A stretch of 64,000 nucleotides of DNA from Cytospora piceicola. Lineage: Eukaryota > Ascomycota > Sordariomycetes > Diaporthales > Cytosporaceae. The DNA lies in the NCBI GenBank assembly GCA_023375675.1, contig JALQBC010000003.1, positions 1,612,001-1,676,000 of the forward strand, read 5' to 3'. The position numbers and the translations under genes are program-made. Below, one piece after another: positions 1-11,048 of this stretch; position 1 is the first letter of the stretch, and each line of letters starts with the position of its first letter. The notes below the pieces were generated by a model. The model was not told the DNA's origin and did not search any database. It was given only the letters and a program-made list of their open reading frames with translations.

Positions 1-1320
1 CGACCGACACCTTAAGGCGCCATGTTTGGCCTTCTGGTTCACGCCGCAGCCCCGATCTGTCGGGCCCAGCTAACGGACCGTTGGCTTGCCTTTGAAAACC
101 TAGATAACCATTGAAGACCGACGGATTTCACTTTACGACTGGGCGATGACGGTGGTGTTCTCGGATCTAATAGACGCTTCAGAGACATGATGACGGGTGG
201 GAAACACTCAAGCTCGGCTCGTCCGCCGTACTCTCTCCTCCACCAGGACAGGCCGGCTATCCGGCTTGCTGGACCACCCGTCATCGTGTCTTTCACTCTC
301 AAGTTGCTGTCCTTGTCCGCCGTCATCTGAAGGATTTACCTCGATACCTGAAGCTACAGCTGAGACCTCACGGTCGACCAGCCCTAAGCAGACACTACGA
401 TATCATAAGATGGTGTCAGGTCATATGCGCGCAACACATCTATCAGATCTCACTCTTTAGCTCATGCAGCTGATCGAAAAACATCAACATCAGCGAGGTG
501 GCCAGGTCAACCTTGCGAAACACGCCTCTGTCTGAATCAACTAGCTATGGATATTACATACCAAAAGGCAGTCGAGGCTCGGCACGCCTCCCGTCGCTGA
601 CTAGGCTTACACATTACGGTTCTTGGTTCGTAATTGGTCTAGAAAGCCAACACTCTCCCTGAACATTTCCTGTCTTTTCTTTTCTCCCCAGAACTTGATT
701 CACTTTTACGTCTGTTTCATGCCATCCACGTATCCCGTTGCCTGGAGCAAGGGCGCAAGTGCGCAATTGCGCGCGTACTCGTACTTCCCTGCTCTATCTT
801 GTCGAGAAGCTTGTCATCACGAACATGATCCAACCCGGAGGCCCTGGTTTGCAGAACGAGACCTGAAAAGGACGGATTATATCTAACTATAGATCGTCCA
901 ACATCGTCCCACGAGTATGGGAGACGAGGCAAGACACCAAAGCCCGCATATCGACCGGGATCGCAGCAGTCCATAGCCTCTTGCCTTTTCGAGGCGCACC
1001 TTCGGCCTTGACTCGGCTGCCCTTCCATGTCGCTATCACATTATGGGATGGAGGCGGCTTCTAAGTGACGGTGTCGTGTGAGAAGAGAGGGATCTGTGTG
1101 GCGCCTGGAGCCTCATGTGAATTTATGCCAATTGTCTGTCATAGGCTTGGTGGCAATTAAATTATTCATTGGAGTGGCCGTTACGGATGTGGTCATGAGG
1201 CAAGTCTCTTGACATGTCAGTGCCACATGCTCCTATCAGTATTGTGAGCAGGTCCCCTCACCAGCAGCAATACAGCATACTCTTCGGTTGTCACTCCTTT
1301 GAATATGGCCAGAGGGTTTG
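1..1320. other. Gene-poor left edge
   Basis: No open frame here shows a recognisable domain, a coherent third-position G/C bias or splice signals that would extend it. The short frames on both strands look like chance frames. Any gene that begins to the left of the window would need outside sequence to be seen. Confidence 0.6.
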
Positions 1321-1330
1321 TCTATATAGA
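1321..1330 (+). promoter_or_regulatory. Possible TATA box of the GH64 gene
   Basis: The string TCTATATAGA lies about 150 bp upstream of the chosen GH64 start codon at 1478. This is a plausible TATA element by sequence and position only; nothing else supports it. Confidence 0.3.
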
Positions 1331-1477
1331 TGAGCTTCTCGTCCGGTCTTTATTACCTTCCTGACTTGCGAATACCGTGCATCCAGTCCTTACCTACAAT
1401 CCTCTTCGAAGCAGCACTCCTTTGCAACGCCTCCGGAAAAGAGAGATCACAAACACGTACTGCGACGGTTCTCCCAA

Positions 1478-3228
1478 ATGTCGACCGTCAACGATGCTTT
1501 GCAGGCCCGGAAGGACTCGAACGTCCTTCAGGCTCCAACGACATCAAAAGTGGCGTCGAAGTTGAGGAAGACTGTGTCATTGTCAACACAGACGAACTCG
1601 ACTCTCACCATTGCTCTTGTGAACAACACAAGCTCCTCCAACGTCTATGCCTACGTGAATGGGCTTGCTTCAGATAACAATAATGCTGTGTTCCTGTTGC
1701 AGAGGTGAGAATATTCCTTGTGAATGGAATATCTTTAAGTTAACATCCGGCGCCTTGTAGTGATGGTTCCACTGTCTACTATCCAACGTCACCGTCCAGC
1801 ACAGGCACAGCTCTGTCGCAGGACTGTGGCATCAAGTTGGGTGCACCAGGGAGCACCAGGACAGTGACTATCCCACGAACTGCAGGAGGTCGCATCTGGT
1901 TCAGCAGGGACGCAACCCTGACCTTCTTGCTTAACCCGGGACCCGCCCTAGTTGAGCCTTCGGTAACGAACACCAGTGATCCTAATTACAATATCTACTG
2001 GGACTTCTGCGAGTTTACTTTCAACACATTTGAATTATTTATCAACGTCTCTTACGTGGACTTCATCAGCCTCCCCATTGCACTGCAGCTGAAGAACACT
2101 TCCGGCGTCGTCACTACCGTCCAAGGACTGCCGTCCAATGGTCTGGACACCGTCTGCTCCAAGCTGACTGCCCAGACGTCCACCGACGGTGCTGGCTGGA
2201 GCTCCTTGATCGTGAAGGCCCCGTCCACTGCTGCCAATCTTCGTGCGCTTAGCCCCAACTCGGGTATCGTTATGAACAGCGCCCTGTTCAACGGCTATTA
2301 CCAGCCTTATGTCCAACAGGTCTGGAACAAGTACAACGGCAACAAGCTCCAGGTCGACACACAGGCCGAGTGGGGCACTGTCTCGGGGAGCGTGGACACG
2401 TCGACCAACAAGCTGACCTTCGGCGACGCTGGATCCTTCGCCCAGCCCTCAGCGGGGGACATCTTCTCCTGCAGCACTGGGCCGTTCGCAGTGGGCACCT
2501 CGGAGCTGGCCAACATCGCCGCGCGCGTGTCCGCAGCCTTCAACCGGTCGACTCTGCTGGTCGACTCCCTCCAGCCGGATAACGAAGTGGTTTCTACTTA
2601 CTACACGAACAGCATCACGAACCACTACGCGCGCATCCTCCACGCGACGAACCTCGACGGCAAGGGGTACGCATTTCCCTATGACGACGTGGCCCCGTCG
2701 AACGGCGCGGACCAGAGCGGGAGCCTGTTCGACTCCAGCCCGCAGCTGCTGACCGTCACGGTCGGCGGCCCGTCGAGCGCGGCGGCGAAGGCGCCACATG
2801 CCGGCCACGGGCATGCGCAGCACCAGCTGGAGCGCAGAGCCCCGGGCGGGACACCCGCCGAGGGCGAGAAGAAGACGCTCGCCGGCCCGTCGGGCCCGGC
2901 GCCTGGCGAGTCGGGCGGCGGCAAGTCGGGCGCGGCGGCGGGCGCGGAGGAGGGCCAGGGCATCCAAGGTAAGCAAGATTCACTTCTCGGGTCTGGTGAA
3001 AAAGAGCACCCTCCTATCCCCCCCACAAAGAAAAGCAACGGACTGGTGGTTTGTGAAACGTTGTCCTCATCATCTTCTGTCAAAATCAGCCCGTTGACCA
3101 CCTTGAGGCCCCCGCCGGGGCCGACAACATCACGCCCGCCAGGGAGCTCCCCGGGGTTTCTCCGTCCGACTACGCGAAAACGAAGCCGGTGGTCGAGTTT
3201 GTTTTCGGGCTTATCAGGGTGTTTTTGA
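1478..3228 (+). CDS. GH64 beta-1,3-glucanase (thaumatin-like fold)
   Basis: Glycoside hydrolase family 64 enzyme, expected to cleave beta-1,3-glucan. Exons 1478-1704 and 1761-3228 (intron GTGAGA...TAG) give about 564 residues. The core runs from about residue 40 to 430. It holds the family hallmarks: NVYAYVNGL, the WDFCEFTFN block with Glu160 as likely acid, and NVSYVDFISLP with Asp176 as likely base. No signal peptide is visible; the N terminus begins MSTVNDALQ, a style I recall for fungal GH64 proteins, so an intracellular or unconventionally secreted enzyme is possible. After about residue 430 comes a low-complexity Gly/Ala/Pro/Lys tail. The 3' end is uncertain: GTAAGC at 2969 looks like a donor, and downstream of 3090 the coding bias shifts to another frame (see findings). 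The family call is firm; the last 90 residues are not. Confidence 0.85.
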
Positions 3229-6200
3229 GCATGCCCCCTCCGCGCGCTCGTTTAGAGGGTGGCAGTGGCTATATTTGTGGGTGTTGCTTTATTTGGCTGT
3301 GCCGGCGGTTGGGAGACATGATGGTATTGGTGCTGCCAGCGTGGTCGAGGTCGTCGGAGGCCAAGCCGTTGGTGCTGCTGATGCTGCTGATGCTGCCAAC
3401 GCCACTTCTGGCTTGTTAGGTTGGACTGTGGCTTTGGATGGCTTTGCAGATGACCAATGACCATTCCGCGGCGACACCTGTTTCTTTTTTGTATAAGCTC
3501 TTCACTTCTGTATATATGTTTGACCTACCCTTATAGCACACTCATTTTCTATACTGGGTGGGTATAGAAATACCGTAAATAAAACAATGACTTACACGTC
3601 GTCAAGAGCGAGGCTTGGTGAAAGTGAGGAAGGGACCCTGGAAACAACCTTGGAACCTTGAGAACCTGGAACCCTGGAACCATGGAACCCTGAATAACAG
3701 GGCATCCTGGCACTTGAGATTAGAACCCAGCTCACCATCTTCTGTCTGACCTCCACTCCAATCCAAAATCCAAGATTCAACCTTCACACCCTTCCTTACC
3801 ACGAGCTTGCCTCCCAACGTATCTTTGACCTTCCCCTCTCTGGTTTGACCCTCGCCCTTCAAGATTTTGATTTAATTTCTCCTCTGTACTGGCCTCGCTC
3901 CGAAATTAGACCTGATTGTCGGGACACCAGTCAGCCCTCCTGCTCGTTTGCAGATTGAAAAAAGTGTGCCCGCAAACTGTTTCCTTGACCACCTACCTTT
4001 GGGCAAACAAGGCTGCTGGTACTTTCAACGAGGATCTTGGCTCCTTCCATCTCATCAAGCAGTTTGGTAACACCAGTTGACCAGCCATAACATGGATCTT
4101 CAAGTCGCCAGATGACTGACGGACGACTGTGCCGATTACCTACCTCCCTTGATTGCCGACCTAGCGCAACGTTGCCTTCATGCTGATCAAAACCGGACAC
4201 TCAGAAGACTCAATTATAGATCCGTTTCTGGGGCTGGGAGGTCATTATTCGATGTTTTATATGTCAAGCGACATTCTGGCGGAGCTTCCAGCTCCGAGGC
4301 TCAGCTCATGATCTCGCCCACTCGTACGGTCACGCTTCTCTACTTTGGCCTTCGTTGTTACAGTTGCCAGACTCAGCTCCCACTACCAATCCTCCATCCA
4401 CCAATGGCTTAACCCAACCGTAGCAGTTGAGCTTCGCGAGTGGTTCAGATACAGCACGCGTCAATGTGCCACCCTCCAACGCACTCCGAATGGCCGTGCT
4501 CATCCGCTTACATGTGGTATAGTTGGCTGCACAAGTGACCAATTCAAAAAGGGCCGAACCAGTGTCTCTCCATGTTGCCGCCCAACCAATTGCGCAAAAC
4601 TAGGGGGGTGATCGACCGTCATGATCTGAGGTCATCAATCTTCAACCTGTCAATCTCTGATTGGGAGTACTGGAAAGGAAAGGCTGGATCTGGTGTCGAA
4701 TGGCTGGCTAGAAACCGCGAATATGGAGGGCACGCGGCAGTTTCGTTCCCCCTTCGCTACTTCTCCACGCCGGTCAGAAATAGGTCGCACAGTACCGAGC
4801 CCTGACTAGGTAAAATCCGGGATTTTGCAGCATGCGTTTCTTCTGAAGCTGACTGGCCCGGAGGAAACTCATGATTTCGAAGGCTACCTAGGTACTGCAT
4901 ACGCTTAATTACTGCCGGACCTCATCACGTTGCCTTGTTTTCAACTGATCGACCCGTTGGATCCGAGGCGGGGCAACCCTTCCCTCGGGTCAGCGATCAA
5001 CAACTTACATATGGACCAGGGGAATTGTTGGACAGAAGAGGCGGCCAGCCTCTGTAAGGAGTGTCTATATCGGAGAGGAGGGGCATCGATCCGGGACCCA
5101 GATCCGAGATCCAGATTCGAGGCGAGACATGGTTCTTTCTTCAACATCGTCCTTGCGAATTAGTCGTTCGTTTATTGCATCTGCAAGACATACCTTGGAC
5201 ATGACCCCTTTATCTCATTGTGGTTGAAGACTCAAGCCAAGGGCGAGGTCCGTCCCTGGACAGAGGAAACGGGCATGCGCATCATCCTGATGAACGGCTA
5301 ATGCAACTGGGATTCAAGTGAAACACCACCTGGCGTCTTTTCTAGAAGACCACTCAGGTCCATCGAATACCGGCAGGGTAAATCCATCGGGCATTTAAGG
5401 TTCGGCAATCTTGGCGTAGGTCATCGCGGTGACCCACGGAAACAACGATACTATCACTTGTATCCCCAGCGTCGTATCTGCACTCCAGCTGCATTGTACT
5501 CGCCTTTAGGTGCAGGCCAAGTTTATGCATGCACGGCACATAGGATATGTACTGTGTCATTGTTTGGGATACCGAATAGCGGTCGACAAGTCATGGCCCG
5601 CCATCTGCCTTGCTGGCCATTCGTGAAAAATGCACTTGTGCTGTGCATTCCTGTCATGTCATTATTGGATTTCTGTCAGGTATAAAGAAACATGCTCCGG
5701 ATGCGGTTTTGGTTCGGATAGTGGCCGTCATAGAGGTGATTTTCCTTCACCTTAGTAAGGTCAGTTATGATGGCCAGATTCTTGCCAGGATGTAGAAGAT
5801 AGTATTGGGTATGGATCCGTACATTGGGGCGCAAAGTATCTGGGTATACACCAACCAAAATCTCACAGCCTTACGAATTTTACGCTCATGGACCAACGCG
5901 CCACGGGACTAGCAGCCAACTGCCACACGATTTTTCAAGAATTCCCCCACGGACCAATTCCGACCACACGGCACCTACCTGACCGGTGGCAGCAAGCCAG
6001 GTCCCTTGGACAAGGGCCGTCACCTGGCACGACCGCTCTGCACACGCACCGGTCGGGGGTGTAAATCCTACGGTGGCCTTATTGGCCCCGTCGCCTTACT
6101 GCTTTCCCTTGTGGACTGCAGTCTCACCAATCTACACGCTGACATGCAGGTGAACATGGAGTGTTGGACCGGCGGTCCATGATGGTGATGGAAGAGGCGC

Positions 6201-6550
6201 TGCCCTCGATACCACCTCTTGCAGGGTAACCTGCCATGTGTTGGGTCGGCAATGATGCGTGCCCGTGAGTGCCGTCACTAAAGGCGCATTCTAGACTCAC
6301 GAGGACAGGTCCGGCGGAGTGATATGAAAAAAGATGTCTGTACTACTACTTAAGGCGCTGTGTCGTCCTCTTCATCCGGCATACACGTTGAAGAGCCCGG
6401 ACTACAGAGAAGCCAAACCAGAACTTCATTTGACTCGATACGGTCCATCTCGTACAAGTCTACTTTCTGCGACACCCGTTTTCCTAACGTCTCATCACTT
6501 GTCGTCATACATATGCTATAGTCCCGGCTAAGAAGCACCCTCCCGCAACT
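3229..6550. other. Intergenic region without a supported gene
   Basis: About 3.3 kb. An AATAAA-like string near 3575 could serve the GH64 transcript. At 3640-3690 there are short imperfect TGGAACC repeats. One TACCTAGGTA palindrome lies at 4885-4894. No frame here is convincing as a gene. Confidence 0.5.
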
Positions 6551-7736
6551 ATGATGAAAACATACTGGCGTCTGGTGGCGCTCGGCCTGTTGACTTCACT
6601 TACGCAGCATGTCTCTTCGTCTCCTGTCCTCCCCGGCGGTCGGTTCCACAGCAAGAGGGCATTGACCTCAGCGTTCAACGGCGCGACTTATGACTTCCCG
6701 GATCCCTCCATAGAACAAGTGAGTTCCAACGTCTGCCAAGAGCACCACCCAGGGGTGGTGGGGGACGAAGCGCACCGGCTAACCTAAGTGCAAAGGCTTT
6801 CGCATCTGATGGTGGCAAGTGGTACGCCTTTGCAACTACGGGAAACGGCTACCAAATCCAAGTGGCCGTAGCAAACGCGCCGGATGGCCCATGGTCTGTC
6901 ATCAACCATGACGCCCTGCCCAACAGCGGCTCCTGGACAACGGGATCGGACAACTGGGCGCCGGATGTCAAGCGGTTGTCTACTAGTAAAGGGAACCTGT
7001 ACATCATGACCTACTCCGGGGCACTCGCAAGCAATTCTGCTCACCACTGTGTTGGTATTGCAACTTCGAAAAGGATCGAGGGCCCCTACAAGCCGCAAAA
7101 CAGCCCTGCGATCTGTCCCGACATCAGTAGCACGGGAGGTGCTATTGACTCCTCATCGTTCTATGATTCGGTAAATAACAAGCGCTATATCGTCTATAAG
7201 GAGTGAGTCCTCCGCATAGCCTATATGTAATATAAAATTGGTAGGCTAACATGTATATTCATAGGGACGGCAACAGCGTTGGCAATGGTGGAGACTGCAA
7301 CAACGGGATCGCTCCCATCCACGCTACGCCCGTCATGCTGCAAGAGATGGACGCCGACGACTGGACCACTCCCGTCGGGGGCCCAGTGCAGATCTTGGAC
7401 CGCAGCAACGACGACGGCCCTCTGATCGAGGCCCCCAACATCATCGGCACCGCGGACGGCCACTACATCCTCTTCTACAGCAGCCACTGCTTCACGGACC
7501 CGAAGTACGACGTCAAGTACGCCACGGCCAAGAGCGTCACCGGGCCCTACACGAGGAAGGGCGAGCTCCTCGTCACCGGCAGCTACGGCCTCAAGAGCCC
7601 CGGCGGGGCCACGGCCACCCCCCAGGGAGACGTGCTCGTCTTCCACGCGGACTGCACTAGCCCGGCCGACGGGCTTCGGTGTATGCACACCCTGGACATG
7701 AGCATTTCGGGAGGCGTTGTCACCCTGAAGGGCTGA
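6551..7736 (+). CDS. Secreted glycoside hydrolase family 43 enzyme
   Basis: Family GH43 five-bladed beta-propeller, a group of arabinan- and xylan-side-chain hydrolases; the exact substrate cannot be read from sequence. Exons 6551-6718, 6796-7202 and 7265-7736 give 348 residues. The first intron is chosen at 6795 because only that acceptor restores the frame into AFASDGGKWYAFAT. A signal peptide covers about residues 1-23 (hydrophobic LVALGLLTSL core, then Ser-rich). The three GH43 catalytic positions are visible: Asp51 in FPDPS (base), Asp174 in GAIDSS (pKa modulator) and Glu247 in IEAPN (acid). GSDNWAPDV at about 106-114 is another family block. The length suits a single-domain enzyme without a carbohydrate-binding module. 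Two start Met codons are adjacent; the first was used. Confidence 0.9.
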
Positions 7737-9414
7737 TCTCTGCTGATATCAACCCTGCCTTTCATTTACATTCGGTTTTCGGAGTTTCCTCTTTTTTTCT
7801 TTCTTTTGTTTTGTTCAACATTGATACCAAAGGAGGTCATAGGCATGGCATTAGGCTGGGAACTTAGGGGTTGGATTCAGTCATCTGGGGTACCCGGGAC
7901 TCTCGTTTGTGATTAGCAGGGCCTAGCATATTGTGGTTCATATTTCTTGGTTAGGTATACGCGGTAGTTGCATAATGTCGAAGTCCGATATGAAACCGAT
8001 CCTCCATGCGCAGCAATCCCGTAGGAGCTCCCGCAGGACTTGAGATTGTACCCAAGTTCGAAGAGTTGAGATTCTCTGACTATGCCTGATGACATGTTAT
8101 TGTGTCTTCTCCTATTGGTCTGTACGAAGTTCCATAGCCATATGTACTACCGTGGTTTCAGACGGAAAGCTGTTACATCTGCAACACGATGGGCTTGGTT
8201 TGCTTCCATGGTGAAGTGACCCTGGCTGCAATTGTCCATGTTCAAAGTCAAGAATAGCGAAACGAGACAAATTAAAGAGTCAGGTAGCGCAGTTCACCGG
8301 ACCTGATTTCGAAGAGGACAAACATATAATTCGAATCTTCGGCCCCGACAAATCCGACGCCAGCATAAACGGTATGCAAGGTCCCAAGAAGCCGTACCCT
8401 ATAAGATCTCAAGTATCATGGGTCTTCAAGACTTCGAAACCAGGGATATAATGGTCGGTCGCGCTAAGGCTAGGATATGCGACCATATCCATAAGAAAAT
8501 ACGGGATCCCGTCCGCTCTCCCTTAGTCAAGCTTGTGAGAGGCCAATTAGTAGTTGGGTCGGTGACGACCAGCGAATCCTGGCTGTTGCATATTTTATTT
8601 TGCTCATATAGGAAATGTGTCGGCACCATATCGCGTTGATCAGTCAAATGGATCTCTCATGGTGCCCCTTTCATTTTGATTTAGTCGACATACCCATAGC
8701 GGTTCCATTGGAAGACGAGAAGCACCGGACTAAACATACACAAGTCATCACCATCAAGATCCCTTTTGTTTACAGGCTCATGCGGTATTTGCAAGAGTCT
8801 TTTGGCTGCTGGCTGTTGAAGTGCTGGTTGAGAAGGAGATATTATATTGGCTTCTCTTTCGTCAACCCACTCGACCATGCAACGTATCCAGAGGACTAGG
8901 TACTTCCATCCATTCATTCCATCCATGTTGGGACAATGGACTCATGAGGTCACCGTCAAGATCTCCGTGCCGGGTCCCGGACTTCCCCAGAAACTCAACG
9001 TTTTTTAAGAAGTCAACTTCTACCTAGCTAGGCCTCAAATACCTAGGTACTTAGTACATACTGCACTTGCACAGTTTCACAAAAGTCTCACCGAGTTGAT
9101 CATATGATATGTAGATCAAGGGTTGATGCTAGGCTGCATAACAAGCTCCAACGCTAAGCCCGCGTCCCGTTCCGCTGGAGAGCCAATTGCATTCCTCACT
9201 GCCGAGCAATGATTTCCTATTTAGGAAGGGCCGGATCGTACATGCGAGGTTCGAAAATCAGGGTTATGTTGATGCCCCTCTAGGGGGGTATGAGGGGGTT
9301 AGGGTGCGGCAGGCACTACGGCCCAGGAACTGCGACGCGCATCATTCCGGCTTTACCCAATCTGCAAACATCTCTCCAACATTGACACCCCTTCGACCCA
9401 ATCCGAAGTTCGAA
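7737..9414. other. Intergenic region upstream of SWC5
   Basis: AT-richer sequence with only chance frames. A TACCTAGGTA palindrome lies at 9040-9049. The frame that later encodes SWC5 is open upstream of its start, but that part has no conserved look and its first in-frame Met residues lie in biased sequence. Confidence 0.5.
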
Positions 9415-10519
9415 ATGCCGCCCGAACCTGTGATCGACGAAGAAGACTACGCATCGTCTGAGGACTCGGACTTTGCGCCAGACGACGCCCCCGACCAGGG
9501 CGATGGCCAGTCGTCAGAATCCGAGGGCGATGGAGAAGGCGACGCAAACGCCGCCGCCGCCGCAAAACCAGCACCCGCCGCCAAGCGAAAACGGCCAAAG
9601 CAGGCCGGCGATGGCGATGCTGTAGAGGACACGGGGTTCGAGAACTCTGGCGATGAGGCGATCATAGAAAAGGGCAAGAAGAAGCGGAAGAAGGGCCCGC
9701 AGGCCCGGCAGCTTGATGATGAGGGCGGCGAGGGCGGACTGATCAAGACGCGGAGCATGCGCGCTGTTGAGTGAGTGGTGCTGGTTCCCACGCGTCCTTG
9801 CACTGAACAATGGGAGAGGCGACTAACCAGACCCGCTGTGTAGAAAAGCAGAGCGTAAAACACACGTAGTCAGCGGACCGGTGACCGTCGACGTCGACGC
9901 CCTATGGGCCTCCATGGCGGCTGCGCCGGTCGTCCCGGCCAAAGAAGCCGATCCGGCGGAGAATACAGACAAGAACACAGCGGCGTCACAAGATCTGGGC
10001 CAGGACAAGGAGCAGGTGGAGGCTGGCAAGGAGAACGAGCCCGACGAGATGATCAAGATCAAGCGCACGTACAACTTCGCAGGAAAAGTGCACACGGAGG
10101 AAAAGCTGGTGCCGCGCGAATCGGCCGAGGCACGACTATACCTCGCCTCGCAGGCCTCGAGCGGCGAGAAGCCCGGGCCGGACCAGCCCGACCAGCCCGA
10201 CAAGCGCATGCCGCGCAAGGCGTTCCGCTCGGTCTTCGAGCCCGCCGTCGTCACGGCGGAGCACGGCCAGCGGAAGGACCTGAACCTGGGCATGGCGGTG
10301 CGCCTGCAGGCGAGGCAGGAGAAGGCGAAGAAGGTCAACGTCGTGGAGAAGTCGCGCATGGACTGGGCGGGCTTCGTGGACAAGGAGGGCATCAAGGACG
10401 AGCTGGCGCTGGCGGGCAAGGCAAAGGGGAGCTTCGTGGACCGGCAAGACTTCCTCGCGCGGAGCGAGGCGCGGAGGGACGAGGAGGCGAGGCGGGTCAG
10501 GATGGCGGGCAAGACCTGA
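9415..10519 (+). CDS. swc5: SWR1-complex protein 5 (BCNT-C domain)
   Basis: Subunit of the SWR1 chromatin remodeller, which in yeast exchanges H2A for H2A.Z. Exons 9415-9770 and 9844-10519 (GTGAGT...TAG) encode 343 residues. The start MPPEPVIDEEDY leads directly into the acidic Asp/Glu-rich N terminus typical of Swc5, with a Lys/Arg-rich patch after it. The C-terminal 80 or so residues form the BCNT-C domain: an RKDLNLGMA-type stretch, the motif SRMDWAGFVD, then a basic-acidic helix ending at RMAGKT. IKRTYNFAGKVHTEEK in the middle is also typical. The next gene, NOP4, is convergent, with about 530 bp between the two stop codons. An upstream extension in the same open frame exists but is unlikely to be translated. 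Confidence 0.9.
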
Positions 10520-11048
10520 TGCTGTTGCTGTGCTTTGAAGGCTTCTACGAGACACTGGCACTCGGACTTGGGACACACTGGGACGGCGTTGGTCATACAT
10601 GGTTCAAAATTTCACAAAAGATACCCCTTGCTTAAACATAAAATCTCAGATGACGCTGATGCTGCTACAGTCCAGCTTGTGTCTCACATTGCAGCTAAGC
10701 CTTCCATCCCGGCGGTAGGAGCTCGAGTTCCTGGTATGGCAGACCGGGGACCTTATACACCTGATGGAACCTGAGAACAATGTCAGTGGAAAGGGGCACC
10801 CGTAGTTTTCTCGTCCACGGGACAGATATGTACCCCGCGCATCGATTACCAGATCCAACGTTAAGGAGCAGGGCAATGAAGGTAATAGGCACGACAGTAC
10901 TAAAGGCAAGAAAGCTTCGAATTGTGATTCGGGATGGGACAAGACAGAGTGTTGGAAATAATAGTATGAACTTTTTAAGGTATCCTTAGGAGCAAAGCAG
11001 AAATACAGCGAATCGATATCGACATTATCTAGCCGGCTTAGTACCCTC
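10520..11048. terminator. Convergent 3' region between SWC5 and NOP4
   Basis: This 529-bp gap lies between two converging genes and must hold both 3' untranslated regions and polyadenylation sites. No coding potential is seen. Exact end-processing sites cannot be assigned by eye. Confidence 0.5.

Noticed and set aside
1500..1530. tRNA T-arm-like string on the minus strand (GTTCGAGTCC)
   Set aside because: The stem pairing at the required positions fails, no acceptor, D or anticodon arm surrounds it, and it lies in the GH64 first exon.
2449..2976. Arg/Ala-rich minus-strand frame of 175 codons within the GH64 gene
   Set aside because: It is the shadow of the GC-rich GH64 coding strand, with a biased composition and no domain.
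9187..9414. Upstream extension of the SWC5 frame
   Set aside because: The added residues do not resemble the family, and the acidic SWC5 start follows the ATG at 9415 directly.
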